DNA of 64,000 nucleotides from Fluviicoccus keumensis (lineage in GTDB: Bacteria; Pseudomonadota; Gammaproteobacteria; Pseudomonadales; Moraxellaceae), in the NCBI RefSeq assembly GCF_004217445.1, contig NZ_SHKX01000015.1:1-64000 (forward strand), in the 5' to 3' direction. Below the pieces are notes generated by a model. It was not told the DNA's origin. It saw nothing but the letters and a program-made list of their open reading frames with translations, and made no database searches. Below, piece by piece: positions 27,821 to 35,578 of the stretch; the stretch's first letter is position 1; each line of letters starts with the position of its first letter. Position numbers and translations under genes: made by a program.

Positions 27821-29002
27821 TTAGATCAGCTCTACCGCCATGGCGGTGGCTTCGCCGCCGCCGATGCACAGCGAAGCAACGCCGCGCTTGCCGCCGGTCT
27901 GACGCAGGGCATGGATCAGGGTCAGGATGATACGCGAGCCGGACGAGCCGACCGGGTGGCCCAAAGCGCAGGCGCCGCCGTAGATATTGACCTTGTCATG
28001 GGGAATCTTGTGGGCATCCATTGCGCCCATGGTCACCATGGCAAAGGCTTCGTTGAGTTCATACAGGTCCACGGAATCGGCAGTCCAGCCGGTCTTCTTG
28101 AACAGGTTGGTCAGAGCACCGATCGGCGCAATGGTGAACTCGCTGGGATGCTGAGACTGGGTGCTGTGTGCCACAATGCGCGCCAGCGGAGTCAGGCCGC
28201 GGGCCTTCGCTGTGCTTTCCTTCATCAGCACCAGCGCCGAAGCGCCGTCGGAAATCGAGCTGGCGTTGGCGGCGGTGATGGTGCCGGTCTTTGAGAAAGC
28301 GGGCTTCAGCGTCGGGATCTTGTCGATCTTGGCGTTGCCCGGTTGTTCATCCACATCCACCAGCGTTTCACCGCCGCGGGATTGGACGGGAACGCCCACG
28401 ATTTCCGCCTTGAACCAGCCTTCCGCGATCGCTTTCTGGGCGCGCTTCAGCGAGGTGATGGCGAAATTATCCATTTGCTCGCGGGTATAACCCAGCTTGT
28501 CCGCCATTTCCTGGGCGAAAGAACCCATCAAACGGCCGGTCTCGGCGTCTTCCAAACCGTCCAGGAACATGTGGTCCTTGATTTCACCATGACCCATGCG
28601 GTAGCCGCCGCGAGCCTTCGGGAGAATATAGGGAGCGTTGGTCATCGACTCCATGCCACCGGAAACCCCGATCTCGACACTGCCGGCCAGGATCATGTCA
28701 TGCATGAACATGGTGGCGCGCATGCCGGAGCCACACAGCTTGTTGACGGTGGTGCAGCCCGTCGCCGTGGGCAGGCCAGCCTTGAGGGCCGCCTGGCGCG
28801 CCGGACCTTGCTTCAATCCGGCCGACAGGATGCATCCCATGACCACTTCCTGTACGTCCTCGGGAGCGATTCCGGCGCGGGCCACGGCCTCGCGGATGGC
28901 GATGGCGCCCAGCTCCGGGCCGGTGACGCTGCTCAGTGCGCCCTGGAAGCCGCCCATGGGGGTGCGGGCGCCGTTGACGATAACTACGGGATCATGACTC
29001 AT
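27821..29002 (-). CDS. Acetyl-CoA C-acetyltransferase (thiolase)
   Basis: A 393-residue degradative or biosynthetic thiolase that interconverts two acetyl-CoA and acetoacetyl-CoA, or cleaves 3-ketoacyl-CoA. From the ATG at 29002 the nucleophile is Cys90 in TVNKLCGSG. The NEAF motif (ELNEAFA), GGACALGHPVGSSG with the catalytic His, and CIGGGE with the second Cys are all present. The length and the CxGGG region suit an AtoB/PhaA-type acetoacetyl-CoA thiolase. It is a single gene, not next to other fatty-acid or PHA genes. Its promoter region is shared with the csrA-side small RNA, whose regulatory palindrome is 93 bases upstream of this start. Confidence 0.95.
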   Translation of the reverse strand: MSHDPVVIVNGARTPMGGFQGALSSVTGPELGAIAIREAVARAGIAPEDVQEVVMGCILSAGLKQGPARQAALKAGLPTATGCTTVNKLCGSGMRATMFMHDMILAGSVEIGVSGGMESMTNAPYILPKARGGYRMGHGEIKDHMFLDGLEDAETGRLMGSFAQEMADKLGYTREQMDNFAITSLKRAQKAIAEGWFKAEIVGVPVQSRGGETLVDVDEQPGNAKIDKIPTLKPAFSKTGTITAANASSISDGASALVLMKESTAKARGLTPLARIVAHSTQSQHPSEFTIAPIGALTNLFKKTGWTADSVDLYELNEAFAMVTMGAMDAHKIPHDKVNIYGGACALGHPVGSSGSRIILTLIHALRQTGGKRGVASLCIGGGEATAMAVELI

Positions 29003-29094
29003 GGGATTCTCCACCATCGGGGTCTGCAAAACGTGACGGCGATTATAGGGCGAAATTGCGTCTTGCATAGCGTGTAGGCATGAACGACACGGTT

Positions 29095-29114
29095 TTGTAG
29101 GATTTTTCCTACAA
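29095..29114 (+). promoter_or_regulatory. Palindromic regulator site, GacA/UvrY-box-like (copy 1)
   Basis: The site is TTGTAGGA-TTTT-TCCTACAA. Its core TGTAGG-N6-CCTACA has the size and symmetry of the GacA/UvrY box TGTAAG-N6-CTTACA, with one changed base per half. An 18-base core differing at one position occurs upstream of the second GGA-rich RNA gene (39192-39209). Both copies are followed, in the direction of their RNA, by four bases and then TTGTCG. Its centre is about 64 bases before the predicted RNA start. Confidence 0.65.
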
Positions 29115-29133
29115 GGATTGTCGAATTGGCGAC

Positions 29134-29162
29134 TTCACGGGGCGCGGCTGTTGCCCGATAAT
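29134..29162 (+). promoter_or_regulatory. Predicted sigma70 promoter of CsrB-like RNA 1
   Basis: TTCACG at 29134-29139 and GATAAT at 29157-29162 have a 17-base spacer. Transcription would start near 29169. The -35 is a moderate match, consistent with a promoter that needs an activator. Confidence 0.55.
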
Positions 29163-29168
29163 GCACCC

Positions 29169-29424
29169 ATCGCAAGGGAATACGGTCAGGATGATCGACA
29201 GGACAGTGCGTGTGGCAGGATGCCGGATGGAAGCAGGAAAGCAGGGTAGGGACAGCAGATGTTTCAGGATCGAAACACAGCCATAGCAGCACAGGGGGCT
29301 GACAGGACGTAAGTAAGGATGGATGACGCTGCGGGAATGCCAGGATGGTATAACAGGAAGTTCTGATTACAAGCAACAAGGAAGCCCGGGCTCTGTTAAG
29401 GAATAGCAGAACCCGGGCTTTTTG
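29169..29424 (+). ncRNA. CsrB/RsmZ-like CsrA-sequestering small RNA (copy 1)
   Basis: A gene-free stretch of about 256 bases next to csrA holds 17 GGA motifs on the plus strand, most in CAGGA, AAGGA or GGGA contexts. This is the hallmark of RNAs that titrate CsrA/RsmA. Several GGAs sit in hairpin loops: GGC-AGGAT-GCC at 29214-29224, GTTTC-AGGATC-GAAAC at 29261-29276, and one inside the terminator loop. A promoter lies at 29134-29162, a GacA-like box at 29095-29114 and a strong terminator at 29382-29424. No convincing reading frame covers it. The 5' end is predicted, not seen. Family membership is inferred from architecture; primary sequence of these RNAs is poorly conserved. Confidence 0.85.
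29382..29424 (+). terminator. Terminator of CsrB-like RNA 1
   Basis: AGCCCGGG (29383-29390) pairs with CCCGGGCT (29412-29419), with an inner CTG/CAG extension, and is followed by TTTTT on the plus strand. The apical loop contains AAGGA. The weak T content on the other strand means it is mainly a plus-strand terminator, which supports a transcript arriving from the left. Confidence 0.9.
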
Positions 29425-29463
29425 TTTCCGCGAGGCATGCAGGTGCTGTGATGGAAAACCGGT

Positions 29464-29661
29464 TTAGTCTTCCATGTCCTGATGCTGGCTGATGACCTTC
29501 TCGCGCTGGATGCGCTGGTAAATCTCTTCACGGTGAACGGCCACTTCCTTCGGGGCGTTCACGCCAATGCGAACCTGGTTGCCCTTGACACCCAGGACAG
29601 TCACACTGACTTCATCACCAATCATCAGGGTTTCGCCGACACGGCGCGTAAGAATCAACAT
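29464..29661 (-). CDS. csrA: Carbon storage regulator CsrA (RsmA)
   Basis: CsrA is the small RNA-binding dimer that binds GGA motifs near ribosome sites and changes translation or stability of many mRNAs. From the ATG at 29661, with an AAGGAG site, it is 65 residues: MLILTRRVGETLMIGDEV, VLGVKGNQVRIGVNAPKEVAVHREEIY and a short tail. The RNA-binding residues Leu4, Arg6 and Arg44 region are intact. Two GGA motifs, in GGGATAA and in the AAGGAG ribosome site, suggest it can bind its own leader. Beyond its 3' end lies a plus-strand CsrB-like RNA gene. Confidence 0.98.
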   Translation of the reverse strand: MLILTRRVGETLMIGDEVSVTVLGVKGNQVRIGVNAPKEVAVHREEIYQRIQREKVISQHQDMED

Positions 29662-29743
29662 GGAACGACTCCTTGAGTTTTTTATCCCGACAAACGACAG
29701 GTCATTCGAGTATGACTGAAGGTGGATAAAAGATAAACGGGGT

Positions 29744-29781
29744 AAAAGCGGATTTGCCGGACGAATAACCGGCAAATCCGC
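29744..29781 (-). terminator. Terminator of lysC
   Basis: A perfect 13-bp stem (29748-29760 with 29769-29781) encloses an 8-base loop and is followed on the minus strand by TTTTA. It separates lysC from csrA, so csrA must have its own promoter within 29662-29743. Confidence 0.93.
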
Positions 29782-29796
29782 GCGTTTTATGTTCGG

Positions 29797-31026
29797 TCAG
29801 GCTTTGGCCGGCGCATCCAGGCCGAAAGCGGTGTGCAGGGCACGGACCGCCAGTTCCAGGTACTTCTCTTCCACGACAACCGAAATCTTGATTTCCGAGG
29901 TGGAGATCATCTGGATGTTGATGTTTTCCTTGGCCAGTACGCCAAACATCTTGCTGGCGACACCGGCATGCGAGCGCATGCCCACGCCGACCATCGACAC
30001 CTTGCAAATCTTGTCATCGGTGACCACTTCGCGCGCACCGATGTCCTTGGCTACAGTTTCCAGCACGCCCAGCGCCTTCTTCATTTCACCGCGTGCAACG
30101 GTGAAGGTGAAGTCGGTGGTGTTGTCGGCGGCAACGTTCTGCACAATCATGTCGACTTCAATGTTGGCGTCGCCGATGGGGCCCAGGATACGGAAAGCGA
30201 TGCCTGGCAGGTCGGGCACGCCGCGCACGGTCAGTTTGGCTTCGTCGCGGTTGAAGGCGATGCCGGAGATGACGGGTTGTTCCATAGTGACCTCGGATTC
30301 AGTGGTAATGAGGGTGCCTTCGCCTTCACCGAAGCTGGAAAGCACGCGCAGGGGAACCTGGTATTTGCCGGCGAATTCGACCGAACGGATTTGCAGCACC
30401 TTGGAGCCGAGGGAGGCCATTTCCAGCATTTCCTCGAAGGTGATCTTGTCCATGCGGCGGGCTTGCGGCACGACGCGAGGGTCAGTCGTGTAGACGCCGT
30501 CGACATCGGTATAGATCTGGCATTCGTCGGCCTTGAGCGCGGCCGCCAGCGCGACGCCGGTGGTGTCGGAGCCGCCGCGACCCAAGGTAGTGATGTTGCC
30601 TTCGGAGTCAACACCCTGGAAGCCGGCGACGATGATGACGTTGCGCTTGGCCAGTTCGGCGCGCATCAGGGTATCGTCAATGGATTCGATGCGGGCCTTG
30701 GTGAAGGCGCTGTCGGTACGGATGGCGACTTGCGCGCCGGTCAGGGATTTTGCGCCCAGACCGCGCTGTTGCAGGGCCATCGCCAGCAGGGCAATGGTGA
30801 CCTGTTCGCCGGTAGAGACCATCTGGTCCAGCTCGCGCGGATCGGGATCGGGCGTGATGGCCTTGGCCAGGCCGATCAACCGGTTGGTTTCGCCGCTCAT
30901 CGCGGAAACCACCACAACGATGTCGTGACCTTGCGCGTGCCAGCGCTGCACGCGCTCGGCGACGGCCATAATGCGCTCCGGGGAGCCGACGGAGGTGCCG
31001 CCGTATTTCTGTACGATCAGTGCCAT
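29797..31026 (-). CDS. lysC: Aspartokinase
   Basis: This enzyme phosphorylates aspartate in the pathway to lysine, threonine, methionine and diaminopimelate. The 409-residue protein has the N-terminal kinase domain (IVQKYGGTSVGSPERI, GRGGSDTTGVALAAAL, YTDVDGVYTTDPR) and two C-terminal ACT domains (VRGVPDLPGIAFRI and KVSMVGVGMRSHAGVAS), so feedback by lysine and/or threonine is likely. It is the alpha/beta type of Pseudomonas, in which an internal start can give a separate regulatory subunit. It lies between alaS and csrA, the same order as in Pseudomonas. Confidence 0.97.
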   Translation of the reverse strand: MALIVQKYGGTSVGSPERIMAVAERVQRWHAQGHDIVVVVSAMSGETNRLIGLAKAITPDPDPRELDQMVSTGEQVTIALLAMALQQRGLGAKSLTGAQVAIRTDSAFTKARIESIDDTLMRAELAKRNVIIVAGFQGVDSEGNITTLGRGGSDTTGVALAAALKADECQIYTDVDGVYTTDPRVVPQARRMDKITFEEMLEMASLGSKVLQIRSVEFAGKYQVPLRVLSSFGEGEGTLITTESEVTMEQPVISGIAFNRDEAKLTVRGVPDLPGIAFRILGPIGDANIEVDMIVQNVAADNTTDFTFTVARGEMKKALGVLETVAKDIGAREVVTDDKICKVSMVGVGMRSHAGVASKMFGVLAKENINIQMISTSEIKISVVVEEKYLELAVRALHTAFGLDAPAKA

Positions 31027-31082
31027 GATAGTGCCTTGTGTCGTTGCCGTTTGGAGGCCGGAGTCAGCAGGCTCCGACCGCT

Positions 31083-31101
31083 GGGAGCGGTTACCGCTCC
31101 C
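31083..31101 (-). terminator. Hairpin after alaS, possible terminator
   Basis: A perfect 8-bp stem GGGAGCGG / CCGCTCCC with a 3-base loop lies 9 bases after the alaS stop. There is no T run, so read-through into lysC is plausible. Confidence 0.45.
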
Positions 31102-31110
31102 GGTTGATCT

Positions 31111-33741
31111 TCAGCCGCGTTCGCTGATCCAGGCCGAGACGCCGGAAAGCGCCTTGGGCAGGGCGGCGATGTCGGTGCCGCCGCCCTGGGCCATGTCCGG
31201 GCGTCCGCCGCCCTTGCCACCCAGTTGCGCCGAAACGTTCTGCACGATGTCGCCGGCCTTGAAGCGGCTGGTCAGGTCGGCGGTGACGCCGGCGATGACG
31301 GTCGCCTTGTCGCCTTCGACCGTTGCCAGCACGATGACGCCGGATCCCAGCTTGTTCTTCAACTGGTCAAGCGTGGTGCGCAGCGACTTGCTGTCCGCGC
31401 CGTCCAGCTTCACCGCCAGCAGCTTCACGCCGCCGATATCCTGCACCTGCGACAGCAGGTCGTTTCCGGCGGCCGAGGCCAGCTTGGCCTTCAGGCGGTC
31501 GATTTCCTTTTCCAGTTCGCGGGCGCGTTCGCTCAGTTGCTGCACCTTTTCGGCGGCACTCTGACGGTTACCCTTGACCAGCTGGCCAATGCTGTTCAGC
31601 GCGGCCTCGCCTTCATTCAGCCAAGTCAGCGCACCGTCACCGGTACGGGCCTCGATGCGACGCACCCCGGCGGCCACACCGCCTTCACTGGTGACTTTCA
31701 GCAGGCCGATGTCGCCGGTGCGGCTGACGTGAGTGCCGCCGCACAGTTCCACGGAAAAGTTGCCGGTGCCCATGCTCAGTACGCGCACGGTGTCGCCGTA
31801 CTTCTCGCCGAACAGCGCCATGGCGCCCTTGGCCTTGGCGGTGTCGATGTCGGTCACCTCGGTGGCGACGGCGCTGTTGAGGATGATCTGCTCGTTCACC
31901 AGGCGTTCGATTTCGGCCATTTGCGCCGGGGTCACAGCTTCCGGGTGTGAGAAGTCGAAGCGCAGGTAGTCGGCGCAGACCAGTGAGCCCTTCTGCTGCA
32001 CATGCGTGCCCAGCGTCTGGCGCAGGGCGGCGTGCAGCAGGTGAGTGGCGGAGTGGTTGCGGGCGGTACGCAGGCGCAGGTCGGCGCGTACATCCGCTTC
32101 CACGGCGTCACCGGCGTGCAAGTGACCCATGGTGACGATGCCATGATGCAGGAAAGCGCCACCTACCTTGGTGGTGTCGCGGACTTCGAAGCGGGCATTG
32201 GGGCCGGTCAGGTAACCGGTGTCGCCGGCCTGGCCTCCGGATTCGGCGTAGAAGGGCGTGTGGTCGAGAATGACCACGGCCTCGTCGCCTTCATTCAGCT
32301 TCTCGACCTGGTTCTCGCCGACGAACAGTGCCAGCACCTTGCCGGAGCCCTTGGTGCCTTCGTAGCCGGTGAAGACGGTTTCGCTATCCACCTTGATCAG
32401 GCTGTTGTAGTCGAGGCGGAACTTGCCGGCCTCGCGGGAGCGGCGGCGCTGTTCATCCATACAACGGTTGAAACCAGCCTCGTCGATACCGAGATTGCGC
32501 TCGCGGGCGATGTCGCCGGTCAGGTCCATCGGGAAGCCGTAGGTGTCATAAAGCTTGAAGACGATCTCGCCGGGAATGATGCCGCCCTTGAGGTCGGCAA
32601 TATCGGCTTCGAGAATCTTCAGGCCTTGTTCCAGCGTAGCGGCGAACTGTTCTTCTTCCTGCTTCAGGATGCGCTCGATGTACTGCTTGCGCTCGACCAG
32701 TTCCGGGTAGGCGGAGCCCATCACCTCGGCCAGCGCTTCCACCATGCGGAAGAAGAACGCGCCGCCGGCGCCCAGCTTGTTGCCGTGGCGGCAGGCGCGG
32801 CGGATGATGCGGCGCAGCACGTAGCCGCGGCCTTCATTGCTCGGCACTACACCGTCGGCAACCAGGAAGGCGCAGGAGCGGGCATGGTCGGCGACGACGC
32901 GCAGCGACGGTTGGCTTTCGTTTGCGCAACCGATGGCCTTGGCGGCGGCGTCCAGCAACTTCTGGAACAGGTCGATCTCGTAGTTGCTGTGCACATGCTG
33001 CATCACGGCGGAGATGCGCTCCAGACCCATGCCGGTGTCCACGGACGGGGCGGGCAGCGGGTGCAGCACACCGTCAGCGGTGCGATTGAACTGCATGAAG
33101 ACGTTGTTCCAGATCTCGATGTAGCGGTCGCCGTCTTCTTCCGGGCTGCCGGGAGGGCCGCCCCAGATGTCGGCGCCGTGATCGTAGAAGATCTCGGTGC
33201 AGGGACCGCAGGGGCCGGTGTCGCCCATCGCCCAGAAATTGTCGGAGGCATAGGGCGCGCCCTTGTTGTCGCCGATGCGGATCATGCGCTCGGCCGGAAT
33301 GCCGACTTCCTTGTGCCAGATGGCGTAGGCTTCATCATCGGTGGCGTAGACCGTCACCCACAGCTTTTCCTGGGGGATGGCCAGCCATTTCGGCGAGGTC
33401 AGGAATTCCCAAGCGAAGGTAATCGCGTCGCGCTTGAAATAGTCGCCGAAGCTAAAGTTGCCCAGCATTTCGAAGAAGGTGTGGTGACGGGCGGTATAGC
33501 CGACGTTTTCGAGGTCGTTGTGCTTGCCGCCGGCGCGGACGCACTTCTGGGAGCTGACCGCACGCGTGTAGTGGCGCTTGTCCAGACCGAGGAAGCAGTC
33601 CTTGAACTGGTTCATCCCGGCGTTGGTGAACAGCAGCGTCGGGTCATTCGCGGGAATCAGCGAACTGGAAGTGACGCGGGTATGTCCTTTTCCCTCGAAG
33701 AAAGCGAGGAAGGCTTCGCGAATATCGGCACTGGTGCGCAT
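31111..33741 (-). CDS. alaS: Alanyl-tRNA synthetase
   Basis: This 876-residue class II synthetase charges tRNA-Ala. The catalytic domain opens with IREAFLAFFEGKGHTRVTSSSLIP and contains NDPTLLFTNAGMNQFKD. The editing domain carries the zinc motifs HSATHLLHAAL and CGGTHVSRTGDIG. The C-terminal coiled coil and DHHA1-like region (GGGRPDMAQGGGTD) are complete. It is in the expected place between recX and lysC, and a tRNA-Ala gene is present at 48363-48438. Confidence 0.99.
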   Translation of the reverse strand: MRTSADIREAFLAFFEGKGHTRVTSSSLIPANDPTLLFTNAGMNQFKDCFLGLDKRHYTRAVSSQKCVRAGGKHNDLENVGYTARHHTFFEMLGNFSFGDYFKRDAITFAWEFLTSPKWLAIPQEKLWVTVYATDDEAYAIWHKEVGIPAERMIRIGDNKGAPYASDNFWAMGDTGPCGPCTEIFYDHGADIWGGPPGSPEEDGDRYIEIWNNVFMQFNRTADGVLHPLPAPSVDTGMGLERISAVMQHVHSNYEIDLFQKLLDAAAKAIGCANESQPSLRVVADHARSCAFLVADGVVPSNEGRGYVLRRIIRRACRHGNKLGAGGAFFFRMVEALAEVMGSAYPELVERKQYIERILKQEEEQFAATLEQGLKILEADIADLKGGIIPGEIVFKLYDTYGFPMDLTGDIARERNLGIDEAGFNRCMDEQRRRSREAGKFRLDYNSLIKVDSETVFTGYEGTKGSGKVLALFVGENQVEKLNEGDEAVVILDHTPFYAESGGQAGDTGYLTGPNARFEVRDTTKVGGAFLHHGIVTMGHLHAGDAVEADVRADLRLRTARNHSATHLLHAALRQTLGTHVQQKGSLVCADYLRFDFSHPEAVTPAQMAEIERLVNEQIILNSAVATEVTDIDTAKAKGAMALFGEKYGDTVRVLSMGTGNFSVELCGGTHVSRTGDIGLLKVTSEGGVAAGVRRIEARTGDGALTWLNEGEAALNSIGQLVKGNRQSAAEKVQQLSERARELEKEIDRLKAKLASAAGNDLLSQVQDIGGVKLLAVKLDGADSKSLRTTLDQLKNKLGSGVIVLATVEGDKATVIAGVTADLTSRFKAGDIVQNVSAQLGGKGGGRPDMAQGGGTDIAALPKALSGVSAWISERG

Positions 33742-33850
33742 GGGCAGGCGGGCTCCGTGGGAACGGCGTGTTCAAAAAAGGGGTAGATTATAGCGGGTTA
33801 TGACGCAAGGGGGAGGGGTTTTTGCGGGATGTCGCCGCCGGGCGCCTTGC

Positions 33851-34312
33851 TCAGTCTTCGAGGTTGCGCAGCGCTTTACGGCACTGATCGGAGGTAAAAC
33901 CCCGGTATTGGAGGAAACGCAGTTGCCGCACCTGTTCCTTGCGGTCGGTTGGCGGTTCCTCGCCGAATTTGCGCTGACGGGTCAGCCTTGCCCATTCCAG
34001 CCAGTCCTCGGTCATCAGGACGTCGGCAATCAGCTCCTCATCAACCCCGCGCTGTTTCAGGGATTGCCGGATATTCAGCGGTCCGTGCCCCTTGCGGCTT
34101 TCCTGACGGACATAGGCCTCCGCAAAGCGGTTGTCGCTTTGCCAGTTCCGTTCGGCCAGCTCGTCGAGAATGGCGGCTATTTCCGCCGCCGAGCCGCCGA
34201 GGGCGGCCAGTTTCTCGCGCAGTTCCTGCCGGGTGTGTTCCCGCCGCGACAGAAATGCAAGAGCCCGGCTGCGCAGGGCAACCGGGCTCAGCGGGGAGGT
34301 TGGCTCACTCAT
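33851..34312 (-). CDS. recX: Regulatory protein RecX
   Basis: RecX limits RecA filament growth. From the ATG at 34312 the protein is 153 residues of three-helix repeats: ALAFLSRREHTRQELREKLAALG, WQSDNRFAEAYVRQESRKGHGPLNIRQSLKQRGV and LRFLQYRGFTSDQCRKALR. An upstream extension of the open frame overlaps the recA 3' end and is not coding. It begins 16 bases after the recA stop, so it is probably expressed with recA at a lower level. Confidence 0.95.
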   Translation of the reverse strand: MSEPTSPLSPVALRSRALAFLSRREHTRQELREKLAALGGSAAEIAAILDELAERNWQSDNRFAEAYVRQESRKGHGPLNIRQSLKQRGVDEELIADVLMTEDWLEWARLTRQRKFGEEPPTDRKEQVRQLRFLQYRGFTSDQCRKALRNLED

Positions 34313-34328
34313 TCCCTGAGCGACCGGC

Positions 34329-35378
34329 TCAAGCGTCGGCCGGTTCGAACTCACCGGCGTCTTCCTCTTCCGCCTGACCGGCCGGGGCCGGGACGGCCAG
34401 CAGCTGACGACGCACTTCGGCCTCGATTTCCTCGGCGATGGCCGGGTTTTCCTCGAAGTGCTTGATGACGTTGGCCTTGCCCTGACCGATCTTGTTGCCC
34501 TTGTAGGCATACCAGGCACCGGACTTCTGGATGATGTCCTGCTTCACGCCCAGATCGACCAGCTCGCCGAGGCGGTTGGTGCCTTCGCCGTACATGATCT
34601 GGAATTCGGCTTCGCGGAAGGGCGGTGCCACCTTGTTCTTCACCACCTTGACGCGGGTTTCGGAGCCGATGACTTCATCGCCTTCCTTGACTTGGCCGAT
34701 GCGGCGGATGTCCAGGCGCACCGAGGCGTAGAACTTCAGCGCGTTGCCGCCTGTGGTGGTTTCCGGGCTGCCGAACATGACGCCGATCTTCATGCGGATC
34801 TGGTTGATGAACACCACCAGGCAGTTGGAGCGCTTGGCGTTGCCGGTGATCTTGCGCAGCGCCTGCGACATCAGGCGGGCCTGCACGCCCATGTGCGAGT
34901 CGCCCATTTCGCCTTCGATTTCGGCGCGGGGGGTCAGGGCGGCCACGGAGTCAATGACGATGACATCGACCGCGCCGGAGCGCACCAGCATGTCGGCGAT
35001 TTCCAGCGCCTGCTCGCCGTTGTCAGGTTGGGAAACCAGCAGGTTGTCGACATCAACCCCCAGCTTCTTGGCATAGGACGGGTCCAGTGCGTGTTCGGCG
35101 TCAACGAACGCAGCGGTGCCGCCGTTGCGTTGGCATTCGGCGATCACTTGCAGCGTCAGCGTGGTTTTACCGGAGGATTCCGGACCGTAGATTTCGACGA
35201 TCCGGCCCTTGGGCAGGCCGCCGATGCCGAGGGCGATATCGAGGCCGAGCGAGCCGGTGGAAATGGCCTGGATGTTCTCGGTGGGCTGGTCGCCGAGGCG
35301 CATCACGGAGTTCTTGCCGAACTGTTTTTCAATCTGGGAAAGGGCGGCTGTCAGGGCCTTGCGCTTGTTCTCATCCAT
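34329..35378 (-). CDS. recA: Recombinase RecA
   Basis: RecA is the strand-exchange ATPase of homologous recombination. From the ATG at 35378, behind an AGGAGAATC site, it is 349 residues: MDENKRKALTAALSQIEKQF, Walker A GPESSGKTT, VIDSVAALTPRAEIEGEMGD, and the NQIRMKIGVMFGSPETTTGG loop-2 region. In the 200 bases between recA and mutS I find no CTG-N10-CAG element that fits a LexA box. Absence of LexA control of recA is known in Acinetobacter, so this is compatible with a Moraxellaceae relative, though an SOS system with another operator is possible. Confidence 0.98.
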   Translation of the reverse strand: MDENKRKALTAALSQIEKQFGKNSVMRLGDQPTENIQAISTGSLGLDIALGIGGLPKGRIVEIYGPESSGKTTLTLQVIAECQRNGGTAAFVDAEHALDPSYAKKLGVDVDNLLVSQPDNGEQALEIADMLVRSGAVDVIVIDSVAALTPRAEIEGEMGDSHMGVQARLMSQALRKITGNAKRSNCLVVFINQIRMKIGVMFGSPETTTGGNALKFYASVRLDIRRIGQVKEGDEVIGSETRVKVVKNKVAPPFREAEFQIMYGEGTNRLGELVDLGVKQDIIQKSGAWYAYKGNKIGQGKANVIKHFEENPAIAEEIEAEVRRQLLAVPAPAGQAEEEDAGEFEPADA

Positions 35379-35578
35379 AGTGATTCTCCTAATTTTCCGG
35401 TGGGGTTGTCGATGTGGAGCGTATCCTGCCACGTTCGGGAAAGACTGGCTAGAGGACATAAATTGTCGCGCGTCACAGCTTGTCGTTATGTCCGGAAACG
35501 ACGGGCGAGTCAGCCCGGAAAGAGCCTGCTAGAATGCGCGCCTTCCACCCTGAAAACGCCTGACCGAGCCGCGCCGCC

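Noticed and set aside
28999..29379. 126-codon minus-strand frame over the first small RNA gene
   Set aside because: It runs antisense to the GGA motifs, starts without a ribosome site and has random composition.
32002..33786. 594-codon open frame antisense to alaS
   Set aside because: It is a shadow of alaS, with no family-like motif.
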